A DNA stretch of 64,000 nucleotides, taken from Asterella californica (taxonomy: Eukaryota > Streptophyta > Marchantiopsida > Marchantiales > Aytoniaceae). The notes beneath the pieces are model-generated. The model was not told where the DNA came from. It did no database searches and saw only the letters and a list, made by a program, of their open reading frames with translations. The stretch lies in the NCBI GenBank assembly GCA_036924285.1, contig JAYKYS010000004.1, forward strand, positions 14,602,001 to 14,666,000, given 5' to 3'. Within the stretch, counting starts at the first letter, position 1. Every line of letters begins with the position of its first letter. Position numbers and translations under genes: made by a program. This document shows, one piece after another, positions 10,335 to 22,029 of the stretch.

Positions 10335-11694
10335 ATGTCTGCCCCCTTTGACATCAAAGGCTGGGCTAAGTTCGACGGTACATATTTCACGCTTTGGAAA
10401 CACAAGACAACCTTACGGCTCAGGGCCCATGGTGTTCTTGATATCGTGGAAGGGAACGTGCAGAGACCACGTGTCACTACACCCGGAGGTACTGCGGTAT
10501 CCATCCCTCCCTCTGCTACCGGACCCGACAGCATCACATATTGGGATCAGCGTGATGTTAACGCGCTCGCAGCGATCAACGAATGCTGCGAGAACAGTGT
10601 GGCAGGACATCTAATGTCTTGCATCACGTCGAACGATGCATGGTCCACCTTGACCAGACACTTTGCCGGTCAAGACATGGTGACCAAGATGCACTTAAGA
10701 GAGAAGTTGCGGGTTTTAAAGATGAAATCCAACGAGACTGTCACCCAGCACATGAACAACTTCAAGTCTCTCATCCAGCAGATGACTTCAGCTGGATTGA
10801 TAATTACCAACGAGGAGCAAGTCCTCGCGTTGATGGGCAGCATGCCCAACAACTACCATTTATTCTTGCAGACGATGAGAACATACCCAAATCTCTCGCT
10901 ATAAGATCTCATCACCTTTCTCATCCAGGAGGAAACGATCGGGCGCAAGCTATCAATGGAACCATCTACTGCCTTGTTTGCAGGACGTCGGCAAGGAGGA
11001 CGCAATGGCAACAACCGGTGCAACAATGATGGCAATCGACAAGGCGGTAATCAGCCACCGAAAAGACCGTCAGATCCTAACGAGAAATGTTTCCAGTGCA
11101 ACAAGCCCGGGCACCGCATCGCCGAGTTCCGGACAAACCCAGCAGCAGCAACGAAAACTCGAATGCTGGTAACCAGAACAAGAACAGGAACAAGAATCGT
11201 CGTTCCCAAAACAACAACAGCAACACTCGTCGAGTTCTGGTGACACAATGTTCATCTGCAATCGTGCAGACAGTTGATCCTAACAGGTATGTGGACACGG
11301 GTGCCACACATCACATGGCACATAATCGACGACGATTCGTCGAATACTCACCCGTCTTTACTGAGAACACCGAGAATGATGCAATTCTACTCGGTGACAA
11401 CACCACCATCCACGTTGCTGGTTCCGGCATGGTGGAAGTGCGCTTGCTCAACGGCGAGCATGTGTACATACATGACGTTCTTCATGTGCCCGCCTTGCAG
11501 AAGAATTTTTTCTCAGCTCGGTAATTTGATGCAAATGGCGGCTGGTGCTTAATTGGCAACGGACTCTGTCACCTAGAAGACAGATTTGAACAAGTGCTAG
11601 CTCCCTGTCCCACTGTCGACGATCTCTACATGCTCAAGAATTCAATTTTGGTCGCTGAGCAAACCGCGCTTGTAGCTACAGCTGGTAGGACTCC
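10335..11694 (+). pseudogene. copia-1 gag, zinc knuckle and protease (broken)
   Basis: The frame opens at ATG 10335 with a gag-like region of the UBN2/Retrotran_gag_2 type (about residues 1-190). An in-frame TAA at 10902-10904 interrupts it, then the same frame continues to a CCHC-like knuckle, CFQCNKPGHRIAEF, in which the last Cys is replaced by Phe. A frameshift near 11.1 kb leads into the protease, with the active-site motif DTGATHHM at about 11294, followed by the usual LLGDNTTI and VLHVP segments. Another frame change around 11.52 kb leads to the start of the pre-integrase region, which is cut at 11694 by the next insertion and resumes at 22350. Several independent lesions mean no functional product. 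Confidence 0.88.
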
Positions 11695-12072
11695 AATAGT
11701 CCACACACTACCCCCAGCCAGAGATAAGGACCGCGCTTGCGAGCTAGACCGCAATCTAACCAGCGGACTAGCACCTCACTATTCAGTCGTAATATGCGCA
11801 AGATCCATTTCCCACGGTCCAGGCCCAGCCCCGCCTCACGGAATGTGCACACTCAAGAGGAAATTCACCCAAGTAACTCACGGAGTTTTTCTCCCCCTAA
11901 TTCGGAGCATACACTCACAAGCGAAGCCCTCCTCACTCCACAAAATCTGAAATTACTACACTTGAGAAATGAGGGTCCAATTCCGGTGAGCGCGGTCTCT
12001 ACCCCTTTACCTCCACACCTCTTGGCTCATTCCTTATACATACGCCACCTGTTGGCCTACTCCCTCATGCGT

Positions 12073-13354
12073 TGTCGGAGTGTAATCCGTCTACCTAGGA
12101 AAGCGCCGGGCTTCTGGCTGTGGTTGTTCACTCAAGAGGTTGGCTTTCAGGTCACAATAGGGCTATAAACACTCACACAGATGTGTAAGATCTAGTAATA
12201 TACCCAGAAGGCGAAATTCAGGTCTAGCTGGCAGTAATAGGATTCGGCGGTGAACTTTGACACTCACGGAGAGGAAAACTATGAAGGTTTAGACCTCTAA
12301 ACTTCCCCTGCATGCAAATGAGGTACTACTGAACTCACATACAAAATTTCAGCCTGAGATCAAATTCTGACACGGAGATATGAACAGAAAAGTTTTGAGC
12401 AAGAAAACTACGGCAATTTCTGGAACCTAGCTGGCTATTTCAACCTATAACAGGAGTTTGGCTCGATCAATTTCGAAGTTTCTTACAGGATTTGCAGTCT
12501 ACAGGGTGCTGAACATCCCTGTGAAGTTGGGACTCCTGAATGTACACAGAACTGTAGATCTCCTCCTCTGAAGTCGCTGCTCTAGATTAAGAGCTTTTCA
12601 GACCCCCTCAGCTTCAGCGGCCGCCCTGAATTACTCAGTTGCTCAATCGATATGAAACTTTTTGTGAAATCGTAGCCCTGCTGGCGGAGAACACAACCTC
12701 GAAGTTTTGAAGCAATTTCCTCAAATCTGCTGCGAGTGACACTGAAAACCCTAAATCCAACCAAAATGATTCAATTCTAGCACAATCCGAACTTCAATTG
12801 CTCATAACTCCGTCTTTATTGACTCAAATCGATCGAAATTTTCACTGGAAGTGCTTGGCATGACGAGACCTCTCTCCCTGTGCTCTTAGATTTCGAAGAT
12901 CCCCCACCAAATGCTCGAACTCCACTCTAGAGCTCTGTTTCTAAATTTAGAGTTTAACAAAAGACAAAAATGGACCAATGGGAGTTCATAGCTCCACTTG
13001 GTTGTCCTTTAGTACCCTAAACCACGTGGCAACTTAGTTTTACTCATAGGCTACCACGTCAAGCCCCCTAGAGTGCCAGCGTAAAACTTAAATTACTTAA
13101 AACGACACGCAGCCCCGAAAAATAACTTAAATCAGCTAGAAAGCGTGCATGGGCGACACGCAAATACAACCCATGAGCTTAAGCCCTATCAACATGGTAA
13201 TCAACCTACTAAGACTCAAAATAGTGTTAACACCGTATGCAAAGGTGTCAAACATATACATAAACGACTAGAAGTAATATAAGCTAACTTTTAGAACTAC
13301 TAAACTCAAGCGTCGGAGTACAAATATAACATGTAGCCGCCAAGTAGTGCGACA
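12073..13354 (-). mobile_element. Solo gypsy LTR
   Basis: A 1282-bp stretch with the same TGTCGG...CGACA ends and the same body as the LTRs at 13565-14953 and 20314-21686, but with no internal region attached. It is flanked by a 4-bp duplication, GCGT, at 12069-12072 and 13355-13358, so it is an independent insertion reduced by LTR-LTR recombination. Compared with the other two LTRs it lacks about 80-100 bp near its right end (around 13.2 kb). Confidence 0.88.
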
Positions 13355-13564
13355 GCGTGCACACGGATCGAGCCCTTTCAGCTGATGACTCCTCACCGAC
13401 GAAGTACATTTTCAGGCTCCTTCTTCCACTCCCATCCGACCTCCCAGTCCACGAGAGGTCTTAATGACCACCGCAGACAGGGAGTCCCTTGTCAGTGGGG
13501 ACTCCCACGAGGTCCTCTGAGGTATCGCGCCTCTCCCAAGAGTCACTATCTCGTCGGGAGGCAC

Positions 13565-14953
13565 TGTCGGAGTGTAATCCGTCTACCTAGGAAAGCGCCG
13601 GACTTCTAGCTGTGGTTGTTCACTCAAGAGGTTGGCTTTCAGGTTACAACAGGGGCTATAAACACTCACACAGATGTGTAAGATCTAGTAATATACCCAG
13701 AAGGCGAAATTCAGGTCTAGCCGGCAGTAACAAGATCCGGCGGTGAACTTTGACACTCACGGAGAGGAAAACTATGAAGGTTGAGACCTCTAAACTTCCC
13801 CTGCATGCAAATGAGGTACTACTGAACTCACATACAAAATTTCAGCCTGAGATCAAATTCTGACACGGAGATATGAACAGAAAAGTTTTGAGCAAGAAAA
13901 CTACGGCAATTTCTGGTACCTAGCTGGCTATTTCAACCTATAACAGGAGTTTGGCTCGATCAATTTCAAAGTTTCTTACAGGATTTGCAGTCTACAGGGT
14001 GCCGAACATCCATGTGAAGTTGGGACTCCTGAATGTACACAGAACTGCAGATCTCCTCCTCTGAAGTCGCTGCTCTAGATTAAGAGCTTTTCAGACCCCC
14101 TCAGCTTCAGCGGCCGCCCTGAAGCTGAGGGGGCCGCCCGCCTTCAGTTGCTCAATCGATATGAAACCTTTTGTGAAATCGTAGCCCTGCTGGCGGAGAA
14201 CACAGCCTCGAAGTTTTGAAGCAATTTCCTCAAATCTGCTGCGAGTGACACTGAAAACCCTAAATCCAACAAAAGTGATTCAATTCTAGCACAATCCGAA
14301 CTTCAATTGCTCATAACTCCGTCTTTATTGACTCAAATCGATCGAAATTTTCACTGGAAGTGCTTGGCATGACGAGCCCTCTCTCCCTGTGCTCTCAGAT
14401 TTCGAAGATCCCTCATCAAATGCTCGAACTCCACTCTAGAGCTCTGTTTCTAAATTTAGAGTTTAACAAAAGATAAAAACAGACCAATGGGAGTTCATAG
14501 CTCCACTTGGTTGTCCTTTAGTACCCTAAACCACGTGGCAACTTAGTTTTACTCATAGGCTACCACGTCAAGCTCCCTAGAGTGCCAACGTAAAACTTAA
14601 ACTACCTAAAATGACACGAAGCCCCGAAAAATAACTTAAATCAGCTAGAAAGCGTGCATGGGCGACAAGTAAGTACAACCCATGAGCTCAAGCCCCTATC
14701 AGCATGGAAACCCTAAGTTATGTACATTGAACGTCATAGACAAGTAAGAAGTCACTTGCACAAGCGCACAAATGCTTGAACAAGATAACTAGCATACTAT
14801 CAGCCTACTAGGACTCAAAATAGTGTTAACACCGTATGCAAAGGTGTCAAACATATATATAAAGGACTAGAAGTAATATGAGCTAACTTCTAGAACTACT
14901 AAACCTAAGCGTCGGAGTAGAAGTCAAGCATGTAGCCGCCAAGTAGCGCGACA
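13565..14953 (-). repeat. gypsy 3' LTR (element sense)
   Basis: 1389 bp, plus-strand ends TGTCGG and CGACA. It differs from the other LTRs by a short palindromic insertion at about 14113-14140, where GGCCGCCCTGAAGCTGAGGG reads back against the preceding CCCCTCAGCTTCAGCGGCC. Confidence 0.9.
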
Positions 14954-15578
14954 TCCACCCCCTCTGAACTTGCACATCCTCCGGTATGTGCCAGATCTAG
15001 ATCAAGACTCTTCAGCTTCAGCTTCAAATTCATCTTCAACCTCCATTGAGTCTTCAGCTTCATCCTCAGTAAGCTCTGCAATGTCTGGTCCTCCCCTCTC
15101 CGTCTAAAGAGCTTGATTCTCTTCCCTGCGACTGGTATCTTGAGCACTGCACCATCTAACTCTCTCAAAGAGTATGTGGCATTGTCATGAACTTCTAACA
15201 CCACATAAGGTCCGAACCATCTCTTGGAAAACTTCTGATGGTGCTATGCTGATTATCAAGACTACTATCATAGACTAACACCCAATCACCTTCTTTAACT
15301 GGTTTGGGTCGTAATCTATGCGTTCTATCAAATCTGCCTTTGTTTCTCTCTCTAGCAGTCTTCAACCTTTCCACAGCTTTGACAACATCCTCAGGTCTCC
15401 ATTCTAACTGTTGGATCCTTAATGCAAGAAGATCCTCCGTACTTCTACCATCTTCCCATGGCAAAACATTCCAAGTAGGCACAACCTCCTCAATCGGCAT
15501 CACAGGTTTTTGCCCTAGTATCAACTCTGCTGGCATGTAACCTGTAACGGTACTATGAGTTGTACGATCCGCCCACAA
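14905..15578 (-). pseudogene. gypsy pol C-terminus (after integrase core)
   Basis: A minus-strand frame from 15578 to 15195 continues the integrase frame after one in-frame TGA (15602-15600; a Trp codon would fit there). It encodes the post-core region with a GYMPAELILGQKP motif, typical of gypsy integrases, and a basic, Arg/Lys-rich segment. A frame change near 15.2 kb leads to a last segment (15204-14905) that runs into the 3' LTR. Confidence 0.75.
14954..14966 (-). promoter_or_regulatory. gypsy polypurine tract
   Basis: On the minus strand AGAGGGGGTGGA lies immediately upstream of the 3' LTR. This is the expected position and composition for the plus-strand primer. Confidence 0.75.
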
Positions 15579-15599
15579 AGCAAATGGTAGCAGTCTAGG

Positions 15600-17207
15600 T
15601 CATTCACGGATCTTATCCTTGCAAGCTTTTACCAAAGCTTTGATGATTGGCGGATGACCTCGTTCGCTCTTGTCATTCCCTTCAGGATTGTAAGCAGTGG
15701 TTAACGCCAACTTGATTCCCAATCGCTTGAAGAACTCAACTGCTTCTTGTGAATCCAGCTCACCTCTATCTGCAGTGATCTTTCCCACACACCCATACCT
15801 ACAAATAACATCTTCAAGTAGAAAGCGGCAGACACTAGCAGTGGTCTTTGTCCTCAGGGCACGACCTTCGACTTGGTTAGATAGATCTTCTCTAGCCAAG
15901 ACTAGATATCTCATTTGTCTAAGTCCAAACGGCATAGTTACCAGATCAACTACCCATTTGTAATGAATGGCTAAAGGATAAGTAGGATGCAATCCATCAC
16001 GATGACGTACGTTGGAATACATCTGGCAGGGTATACAGGATGAAACAAACTGTACTACATCCTTATACATACCCTTCCACCAATACTTCTCCTTCATCTT
16101 GGCAAACGTTGCCCAAACTCCTCTGTGACCGGCCCATAGACTCTCATGAAACTCCTTGATCAGCTGCTGCTGCAATCCCAAGTCACATACCACCCGTTGC
16201 GGTATACCTCCTTGTAGCTTAGTGCGCTTCCATAGATGTCCTCCATGTAAAAAGTAACCATAAGCTATTCTACGGATCCTCTTGAAATCTGCATCAGACC
16301 AGCCTTCTTGCCTTTCCAGTGAACTCAAATAGCGCCCAAGATCCAACCACTCGCCATCATACACAGTTTCCTCAAAAAACTCCAACGAGGCTGCAAAACA
16401 GCTTCTATCCTTTCTAGCAAGAGCACTAGAATAGAACTCTGTTCCCACATCCTCCTGATCATCTATCATTTCTTTCTCATCGTAATATCTAGCCCTTGAT
16501 AACATATCTGCCACAGGATTGTCTTTTCCTGCAATATGTCTAAACTCTGGGTTCAAGGACTTGATATATGCTATCCACCTCAACATAGCAATATCTGGAG
16601 TTGTACAGCTAGTGATCATTCCCAAGAGAGGTAAGCAATCTGTCTCCACAACCACAGGTGCTCCTATCAAGTATTCCTTATCACTCTTCATCGCAGTAAC
16701 TACTCCCCATAGCTCTCTCTTGACCTGAGGGTAGTCTCTCTGCCGTGAACTTAAGACCTTAGCACCAAAACGCACCACATATCTATTTCCATCCTTATCA
16801 TCTTGTCCTATAGCCCACCCAATGCCAATAGGACTAGTATCAACAGTAAGGATAACAGGTCTGCCCAACTCATATGTTACCTTCCGTACAGTTGGTGGTG
16901 AAGACAACAAATCCTTCAACTTCTTCATAGACTCGCTTTGCTCCTCTTGCCACTGAAATCTCTGCCCCTTCCTCAGCAACTTGTACAACGGATTTGCTAC
17001 ATGTGCAAAATGTGGAATCCATATATGATAAAACACACATGCACCTAGAAACCTTCTCACCTCAGTAACCGATCCACATGTCTCCTTCATCCTTCGGATG
17101 GCATCAACCTTGTTTGGACAAGGTTTCCGACCATAAGATCCACACAGATGTCCCACTATTAACACCTCATGTTCTCCAAATACAGACTTTGCTCCTGATA
17201 AAGTCAT
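15600..17207 (-). pseudogene. gypsy pol: end of RT, RNase H and integrase
   Basis: About 535 codons on the minus strand. It starts in the thumb/connection part of reverse transcriptase (VGHLCGSYGRKP), then has an RNase H-like domain with LTVDTSPIGIGWAIGQ and a later VETDCLPLL. An HHCC-type integrase zinc-binding region follows (FHESLWAGHRG, then CIPCQ), and then the integrase core. The catalytic triad is visible: Asp near 15946, Asp near 15769 and Glu near 15664, with the usual 35-residue gap between the last two. The reverse transcriptase palm with its YxDD box is missing. The frame ends at a TGA that interrupts continuing homologous sequence. Confidence 0.88.
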
Positions 17208-17811
17208 GCGGTATAGTAAAGATTACCATAGGTGCAACTACACTTGGATCTACACATCCTACTTCATGTGACTCAAATGCAAACGCCTTACCATGCCTAG
17301 ATAGCATCTCCCTGAAGCTCTTCTTCTCTTGCCGGGTAAGAAATCCATCACCTCCAATCTTCAGCTCCTTCAGTGTTGTTTCTGTGAACTGGTGCCCAAT
17401 TCTTCTTGGTCCTCTGAGCGTCGGTTCTCGTGCAGCTTGCTCCATCTTCTGATTGTAATCGAGTGGTAAAGGCAAAGCCACTGGTTTGACTTTCTTTGCC
17501 ACTGACTTGTACTTGGTCTCCACATACACTTCTTGTCGATCTATAAACTTATCAATTACATCATAAAGCTCCTTGGAGCTCACTCTCACCACTCTATCTA
17601 CATCATCTGTAGAGCTTTCTAATATAGATTTCAACTCCCCTATAGTATCTACCAAATACTGCTCTTCAAACACTCCAAATATGTATTCATCTCCTGCTAA
17701 CTCTCCACTATCCCACAAAGACTGCTGTACATACTTCACATGTTGCCTCTCAAACCTCTTCAGATTCTCAACCTTTCTATAACATATTGATCCACATGAC
17801 GTCAATCCCAA
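17167..17811 (-). pseudogene. gypsy pol N-terminal part, truncated before the RT palm
   Basis: About 214 codons in a different frame from both gag-protease and the RNase H-integrase segment. It holds the linker that precedes reverse transcriptase in this type of element, ending in a VIFTIPH motif that normally leads into the RT fingers. At that point (about 17.2 kb) the sequence jumps directly to the RT connection region in another frame. This indicates an internal deletion of several hundred bases covering the fingers and palm. Confidence 0.82.
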
Positions 17812-17864
17812 GAAACTAGTGGATAAAGCTTCCTGCTTTACTGGATCAGGCGAGAATCCTATCT

Positions 17865-20237
17865 CTACTGTACCGTTGAAGTCTCGCTCTTCAATGGTAC
17901 TCTGCCAAAACCCCTAGACTCTCTAAACTCCTGAGTAATCTTAGGTAGTGGACGATCTCTCAAGCTATCACGATTCCTCTCATGTTCTGCAGCAACGGTC
18001 AAAAACTGAACAACTCTTTTGTCATCTCTACTACGTATCCTAGCATAGGCTGAACCATCATCCATAACTCGTGTCTCCATTCTAACAGCAGTAATGTAAG
18101 ACTGCCCTAGAATGATAGGATAGGTTGACATGTCTTGTACAAAGAAATTCTGAACATCACTGATGTCACCCACAGTTACCTTGATGTTGGGGCAAGCACC
18201 ATAGAGTTCTCCTCGCTGATTGTTGGCAGCACGGATAAGCCATCCATGGTCGGTGTCTATGGGCCATCTCCCATGCTTGTACAGCTCCTTAGACATCAGA
18301 TTAATCTCTGAACCGTGATCAATCAATGCCACCACAGGTTCCTCTAGATCTCCCAACTTCACCAAGGTCTCTGTGGTTGCTCTTGCCCAATGGTTGTGAG
18401 AGTAATGGCTCTTCTGCGATGCTTCCACCTCATCTTCAAACCTCACGTGCTGATACGATCTCCCTTCTGATACTTGAGAGCAGTAACCAGCAATCTCATC
18501 TTCCTCATCCTCCGACAGTTTGGTCTCTAGAGCGTTAAGCGTAGCTGCTTCACCCAAAATCTGACGTTTCCTCTTGATGATATCTATAATAACCTCATGG
18601 AACTCACGCTTTGCTATCCCAAGAATCTCACCCAAAGTAAACTCAACCTTCCCATTCAAGATAAGATTCTCTAACACCTGCTTCAAGTCTGTAGCAATCT
18701 CAATGTCAGACTGAAGTTTGTATGCAGGCATCTTATCCTTCTCCTTGCTCCTCTCCTTCTCCTTTGGTGTTGTAGATGGTAAATCCTCCATAGTTTCCTC
18801 CCGAGTAGGTGTTGTCTCCTGCCTTGCCTCTGGTCTAGCCCTTTCACTCCTTGTAGCAGGCCGTTTGGCTGTAGAAGCCTCACCTGCATCCTCCCTTCTG
18901 CGTTTTTCTTCTAGTACAGCTTCATGCTGACTTCTTGCAACATAAGCATGCACTGACATAGTATCCATAGGGTCATTCCATCCTGTAGTTTCTCTAATTG
19001 AGTTGCCAACCCTTCGTAGCACATCCTTGTCTAGCTCTGTTCTAACTACGGACCGTACTACATCTGACCACAACCCAGTAGTCCCTTTCTCTCTCTCCAT
19101 CTCCACTTTCACTCCACATGTAGCAGCATTCACAAGAGAAACAGCATGTGATGCTGATATCTCATTCACAAGTCTCTTCATACCACCCTTGCCAAAGTTG
19201 GTTCCCAACATCATCTCAGTCTCTCTCAGATGGATCTTACCATCTTTGAAGAAGATCATATCATTCCTCAATGCATCTGAAAACTCCCCACAATCTCTTC
19301 TTACATGGTCTAGGCTATCACACCATATACAACGATGAACAAAGCCTTCTCTCATCTGAGGTCTCTGCATAGCAGGCTGTACATTCTGCTCCTTCTCTTC
19401 TAACCTAGTGAGCTTAAGCTTAAGCTCCTTCATACCCTTGATCAACTCATCAAGCGGTGAGTCTTCCTCTCTAGCAATTACCAAAGCGGGCTTAGTAGGC
19501 AACTGCTTGACAGGAATTATCAGAGGTGCTGCTTCACTTACCACCACCTTGTCCCTTCTTCTCTGTCTCTTGGTCAGCAAAGAGACAGCCTCTTCAACCT
19601 CCTTCCAATCAGTCTTCAATCCTCTCTCCTCACTCTTGTCTTCCAGCAACAACTCAAGCTTCTCCTGAATAGTCACGTCCGCTGCTTGTAGGAAAAGCTC
19701 GGTCTTCTCCACCTCTAGTGTAAGCTTCTCTGTCCTAGAAAGCTGAGCATACTGACGATCAAACTCCCTTAACAACTCATTTACAGACAAACCTTTGTTA
19801 GGCTTCACCACCCACTCCAAGAACGTTCTCTTGGTCACCCTCTCTGAATCTTCAGTGTAGTACTCCTCCTTCAAGGCGCGCATAAAGCTCTCCCAACTCT
19901 GTCCTTGCTGCTGCTTGAGCTCCTTCACACGTCCACGAATCTCAGGGACAACAGCAAGCTCAAAGTTCTCCACCATCTCCTTCTCAGGTACCTTGTTCAC
20001 CTCCATCTCCCTAGCATAGTATCGCACATACTTGGAAATATCGGTCCCCTTGAACTGGTCCATCTGATGCACCACAGATTGCAACGCCTTGGTTGCTAAT
20101 ACCTCCTTCCTCTCTGTGCTCTGTTGCTGCTGCATAAACATGAAAAAAGCTTGGAACATCTTCATCGTAGTAGCATCCAACTGAGCAGGTTGCTGAGCAA
20201 CAGCAGCACCTCCACTTGATGATCCTTGGTTGGCCAT
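17865..20237 (-). CDS. gypsy gag-protease polyprotein
   Basis: An uninterrupted 790-codon frame from ATG 20237. Residues 1-60 are Gln/Ala rich. About residues 60-230 form a capsid-like helical region with Glu/Lys-rich heptads. Near residue 305 a Cys-rich patch (CIWCDSLDHVRRDC) resembles a CCHC nucleic-acid-binding knuckle. Residues 440-510 are charged and disordered. The C-terminal part is a retropepsin-like domain with VALIDHGSEIN around 18318, in which His replaces the usual Thr/Ser after the catalytic Asp, and later YPIILGQSYI. This is the best preserved gene in the nested cluster, so the element may be packageable or trans-mobilised despite its broken pol. This is inference. Confidence 0.88.
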   Translation of the reverse strand: MANQGSSSGGAAVAQQPAQLDATTMKMFQAFFMFMQQQQSTERKEVLATKALQSVVHQMDQFKGTDISKYVRYYAREMEVNKVPEKEMVENFELAVVPEIRGRVKELKQQQGQSWESFMRALKEEYYTEDSERVTKRTFLEWVVKPNKGLSVNELLREFDRQYAQLSRTEKLTLEVEKTELFLQAADVTIQEKLELLLEDKSEERGLKTDWKEVEEAVSLLTKRQRRRDKVVVSEAAPLIIPVKQLPTKPALVIAREEDSPLDELIKGMKELKLKLTRLEEKEQNVQPAMQRPQMREGFVHRCIWCDSLDHVRRDCGEFSDALRNDMIFFKDGKIHLRETEMMLGTNFGKGGMKRLVNEISASHAVSLVNAATCGVKVEMEREKGTTGLWSDVVRSVVRTELDKDVLRRVGNSIRETTGWNDPMDTMSVHAYVARSQHEAVLEEKRRREDAGEASTAKRPATRSERARPEARQETTPTREETMEDLPSTTPKEKERSKEKDKMPAYKLQSDIEIATDLKQVLENLILNGKVEFTLGEILGIAKREFHEVIIDIIKRKRQILGEAATLNALETKLSEDEEDEIAGYCSQVSEGRSYQHVRFEDEVEASQKSHYSHNHWARATTETLVKLGDLEEPVVALIDHGSEINLMSKELYKHGRWPIDTDHGWLIRAANNQRGELYGACPNIKVTVGDISDVQNFFVQDMSTYPIILGQSYITAVRMETRVMDDGSAYARIRSRDDKRVVQFLTVAAEHERNRDSLRDRPLPKITQEFRESRGFGRVPLKSETSTVQ

Positions 20238-20313
20238 GATATCTGATCCTGTAACACTCTCAAGAAAACTCCCACCCTAGGTGTTTCACGTCGAGTTCAC
20301 CAAAAAGAGAGTA

Positions 20314-21686
20314 TGTCGGAGTGTAATCCGTCTACCTAGGAAAGCGCCGGACTTCTGGCTGTGGTTGTTCACTCAAGAGGTTGGCTTTCAGGTTACAACA
20401 GGGGCTATAAACACTCACACAGATGTGTAAGATCTAGTAATATACCCAGAAGGCGAAATTCAGGTCTAGCCGGCAGTAACAAGATCCGGCGGTGAACTTT
20501 GACACTCACGGAGAGGAAAACTATGAAGGTTGAGACCTCTAAACTTCCCCTGCATGCAAATGAGGTACTACTGAACTCACAGACGAAATTTCAGCTTGAG
20601 ATCAAATTCTGACACGGAGATATGAACAGAAAAGTTTTGAGCAAGAAAACTACGGCAATTTCTGGTACCTAGCTGGCTATTTCAACCTATAACAGGAGTT
20701 TGGCTCGATCAATTTCGAAGTTTCTTACAGGATTTGCAGTCTACAGGGTGCCGAACATCCCTGTGAAGTTGGGACTCCTGAATGTACACAGAACTGCAGA
20801 TCTCCTGCTCTGAAGTCGCTGCTCTAGATTAAGAGCTTTTCAGACCCCCTCAGCTTCAGCGGCCGCCCTGAATTACTCAGTTGCTCAATCGATATGAAAC
20901 TTTTTGTGAAATCGTAGCCCTGCTGGCGGAGAACACAGCCTCGAAGTTTTGAAGCAATTTCCTCAAATCTGCTGCGAGTGACACTGAAAACCCTAAATCC
21001 AACAAAAGTGATTCAATTCTAGCACAATCCGAACTTCAATTGCTCATAACTCCATCTTTATTGACTCAAATCGATCGAAATTTTCACTGGAAGTGCTTGG
21101 CATGACGAGCCCTCTCTCCCTGTGCTCTCAGATTTCGAAGATCCCTCATCAAATGCTCGAACTCCACTCTAGAGCTCTGTTTCTAAATTTAGAGTTTAAC
21201 AAAAGATAAAAACAGACCAATGGGAGTTCATAGCTCCACTTGGTTGTCCTTTAGTACCCTAAACCACGTGGCAACTTAGTTTTACTCATAGGCTACCACG
21301 TCAAGCTCCCTAGAGTGCCAACGTAAAACTTAAACTACCTAAAATGACACGAAGCCCCGAAAAATAACTTAAATCAGCTAGAAAGCGTGCATGGGCGACA
21401 AGTAAGTACAACCCATGAGCTCAAGCCCCTATCAGCATGGAAACCCTAAGTTATGTACATTGAACGTCATAGACAAGTAAGAAGTCACTTGCACAAGCGC
21501 ACAAATGCTTGAACAAGATAACTAGCATACTATCAGCCTACTAGGACTCAAAATAGTGTTAACACCGTATGCAAAGGTGTCAAACATATATATAAAGGAC
21601 TAGAAGTAATATGAGCTAACTTCTAGAACTACTAAACCTAAGCGTCGGAGTAGAAGTCAAGCATGTAGCCGCCAAGTAGCGCGACA
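20314..21686 (-). repeat. gypsy 5' LTR (element sense)
   Basis: 1373 bp with plus-strand ends TGTCGG and CGACA. It is nearly identical to 13565-14953 except for the small palindromic insertion present there and scattered substitutions. Confidence 0.9.
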
Positions 21687-21870
21687 GCGCGCCTCTCGAC
21701 GCGGACGATCAGACAAGCGCGCCCCACGCGGGCTGCCTACCCCCGCACCAAACGGGGATGAGGATGGGGATCCCATCCTCATCCGCGCATAGCGCACAGG
21801 CGCTGCCACCTCGCAGCGTACGGGGATACTTAACGTATCTCCGCACGAGAGATAATGCATCTCCGCGCAG

Positions 21871-22029
21871 CGGGGATATGCAGGCGGTCTCTCATCGGAG
21901 TTACCGCCCCTGCATCCCCGCATAAGGGATCGTGCATCCCCAATGCGCGAGGATGCACATACCATATCCCTACCGCCGCGAGGATATGCAGGCGGCCTCC
22001 ATCGGAGGTGCCGCCCCTGCATCCCCGCC
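21871..22029. repeat. Two repeated GC-rich hairpins
   Basis: Two similar units, about 21871-21920 and 21979-22029, each have arms of the type GGATATGCAGGCGG and CCGCCCCTGCATCC around a 16-nt loop. The loops differ more than the arms. They belong to the GC-rich element that interrupts copia-1. Confidence 0.8.

Larger units (their letters stand above)
13565..21686 (-). mobile_element. Ty3/gypsy LTR retrotransposon with deleted reverse transcriptase core
   Basis: LTRs at 20314-21686 (5' in element sense) and 13565-14953 (3') flank an internal region transcribed on the minus strand: gag-protease 20237-17865, a pol start 17811-17167, RNase H plus integrase 17207-15600, and a C-terminal part to about 14905. 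The domain order with integrase last defines Ty3/gypsy (Metaviridae). The LTRs are nearly identical over most of their length, so the insertion is much younger than copia-1. Flanking 4-mers GCAC (13561-13564) and GCGC (21687-21690) match at three of four bases, a possible target duplication. Confidence 0.92.
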
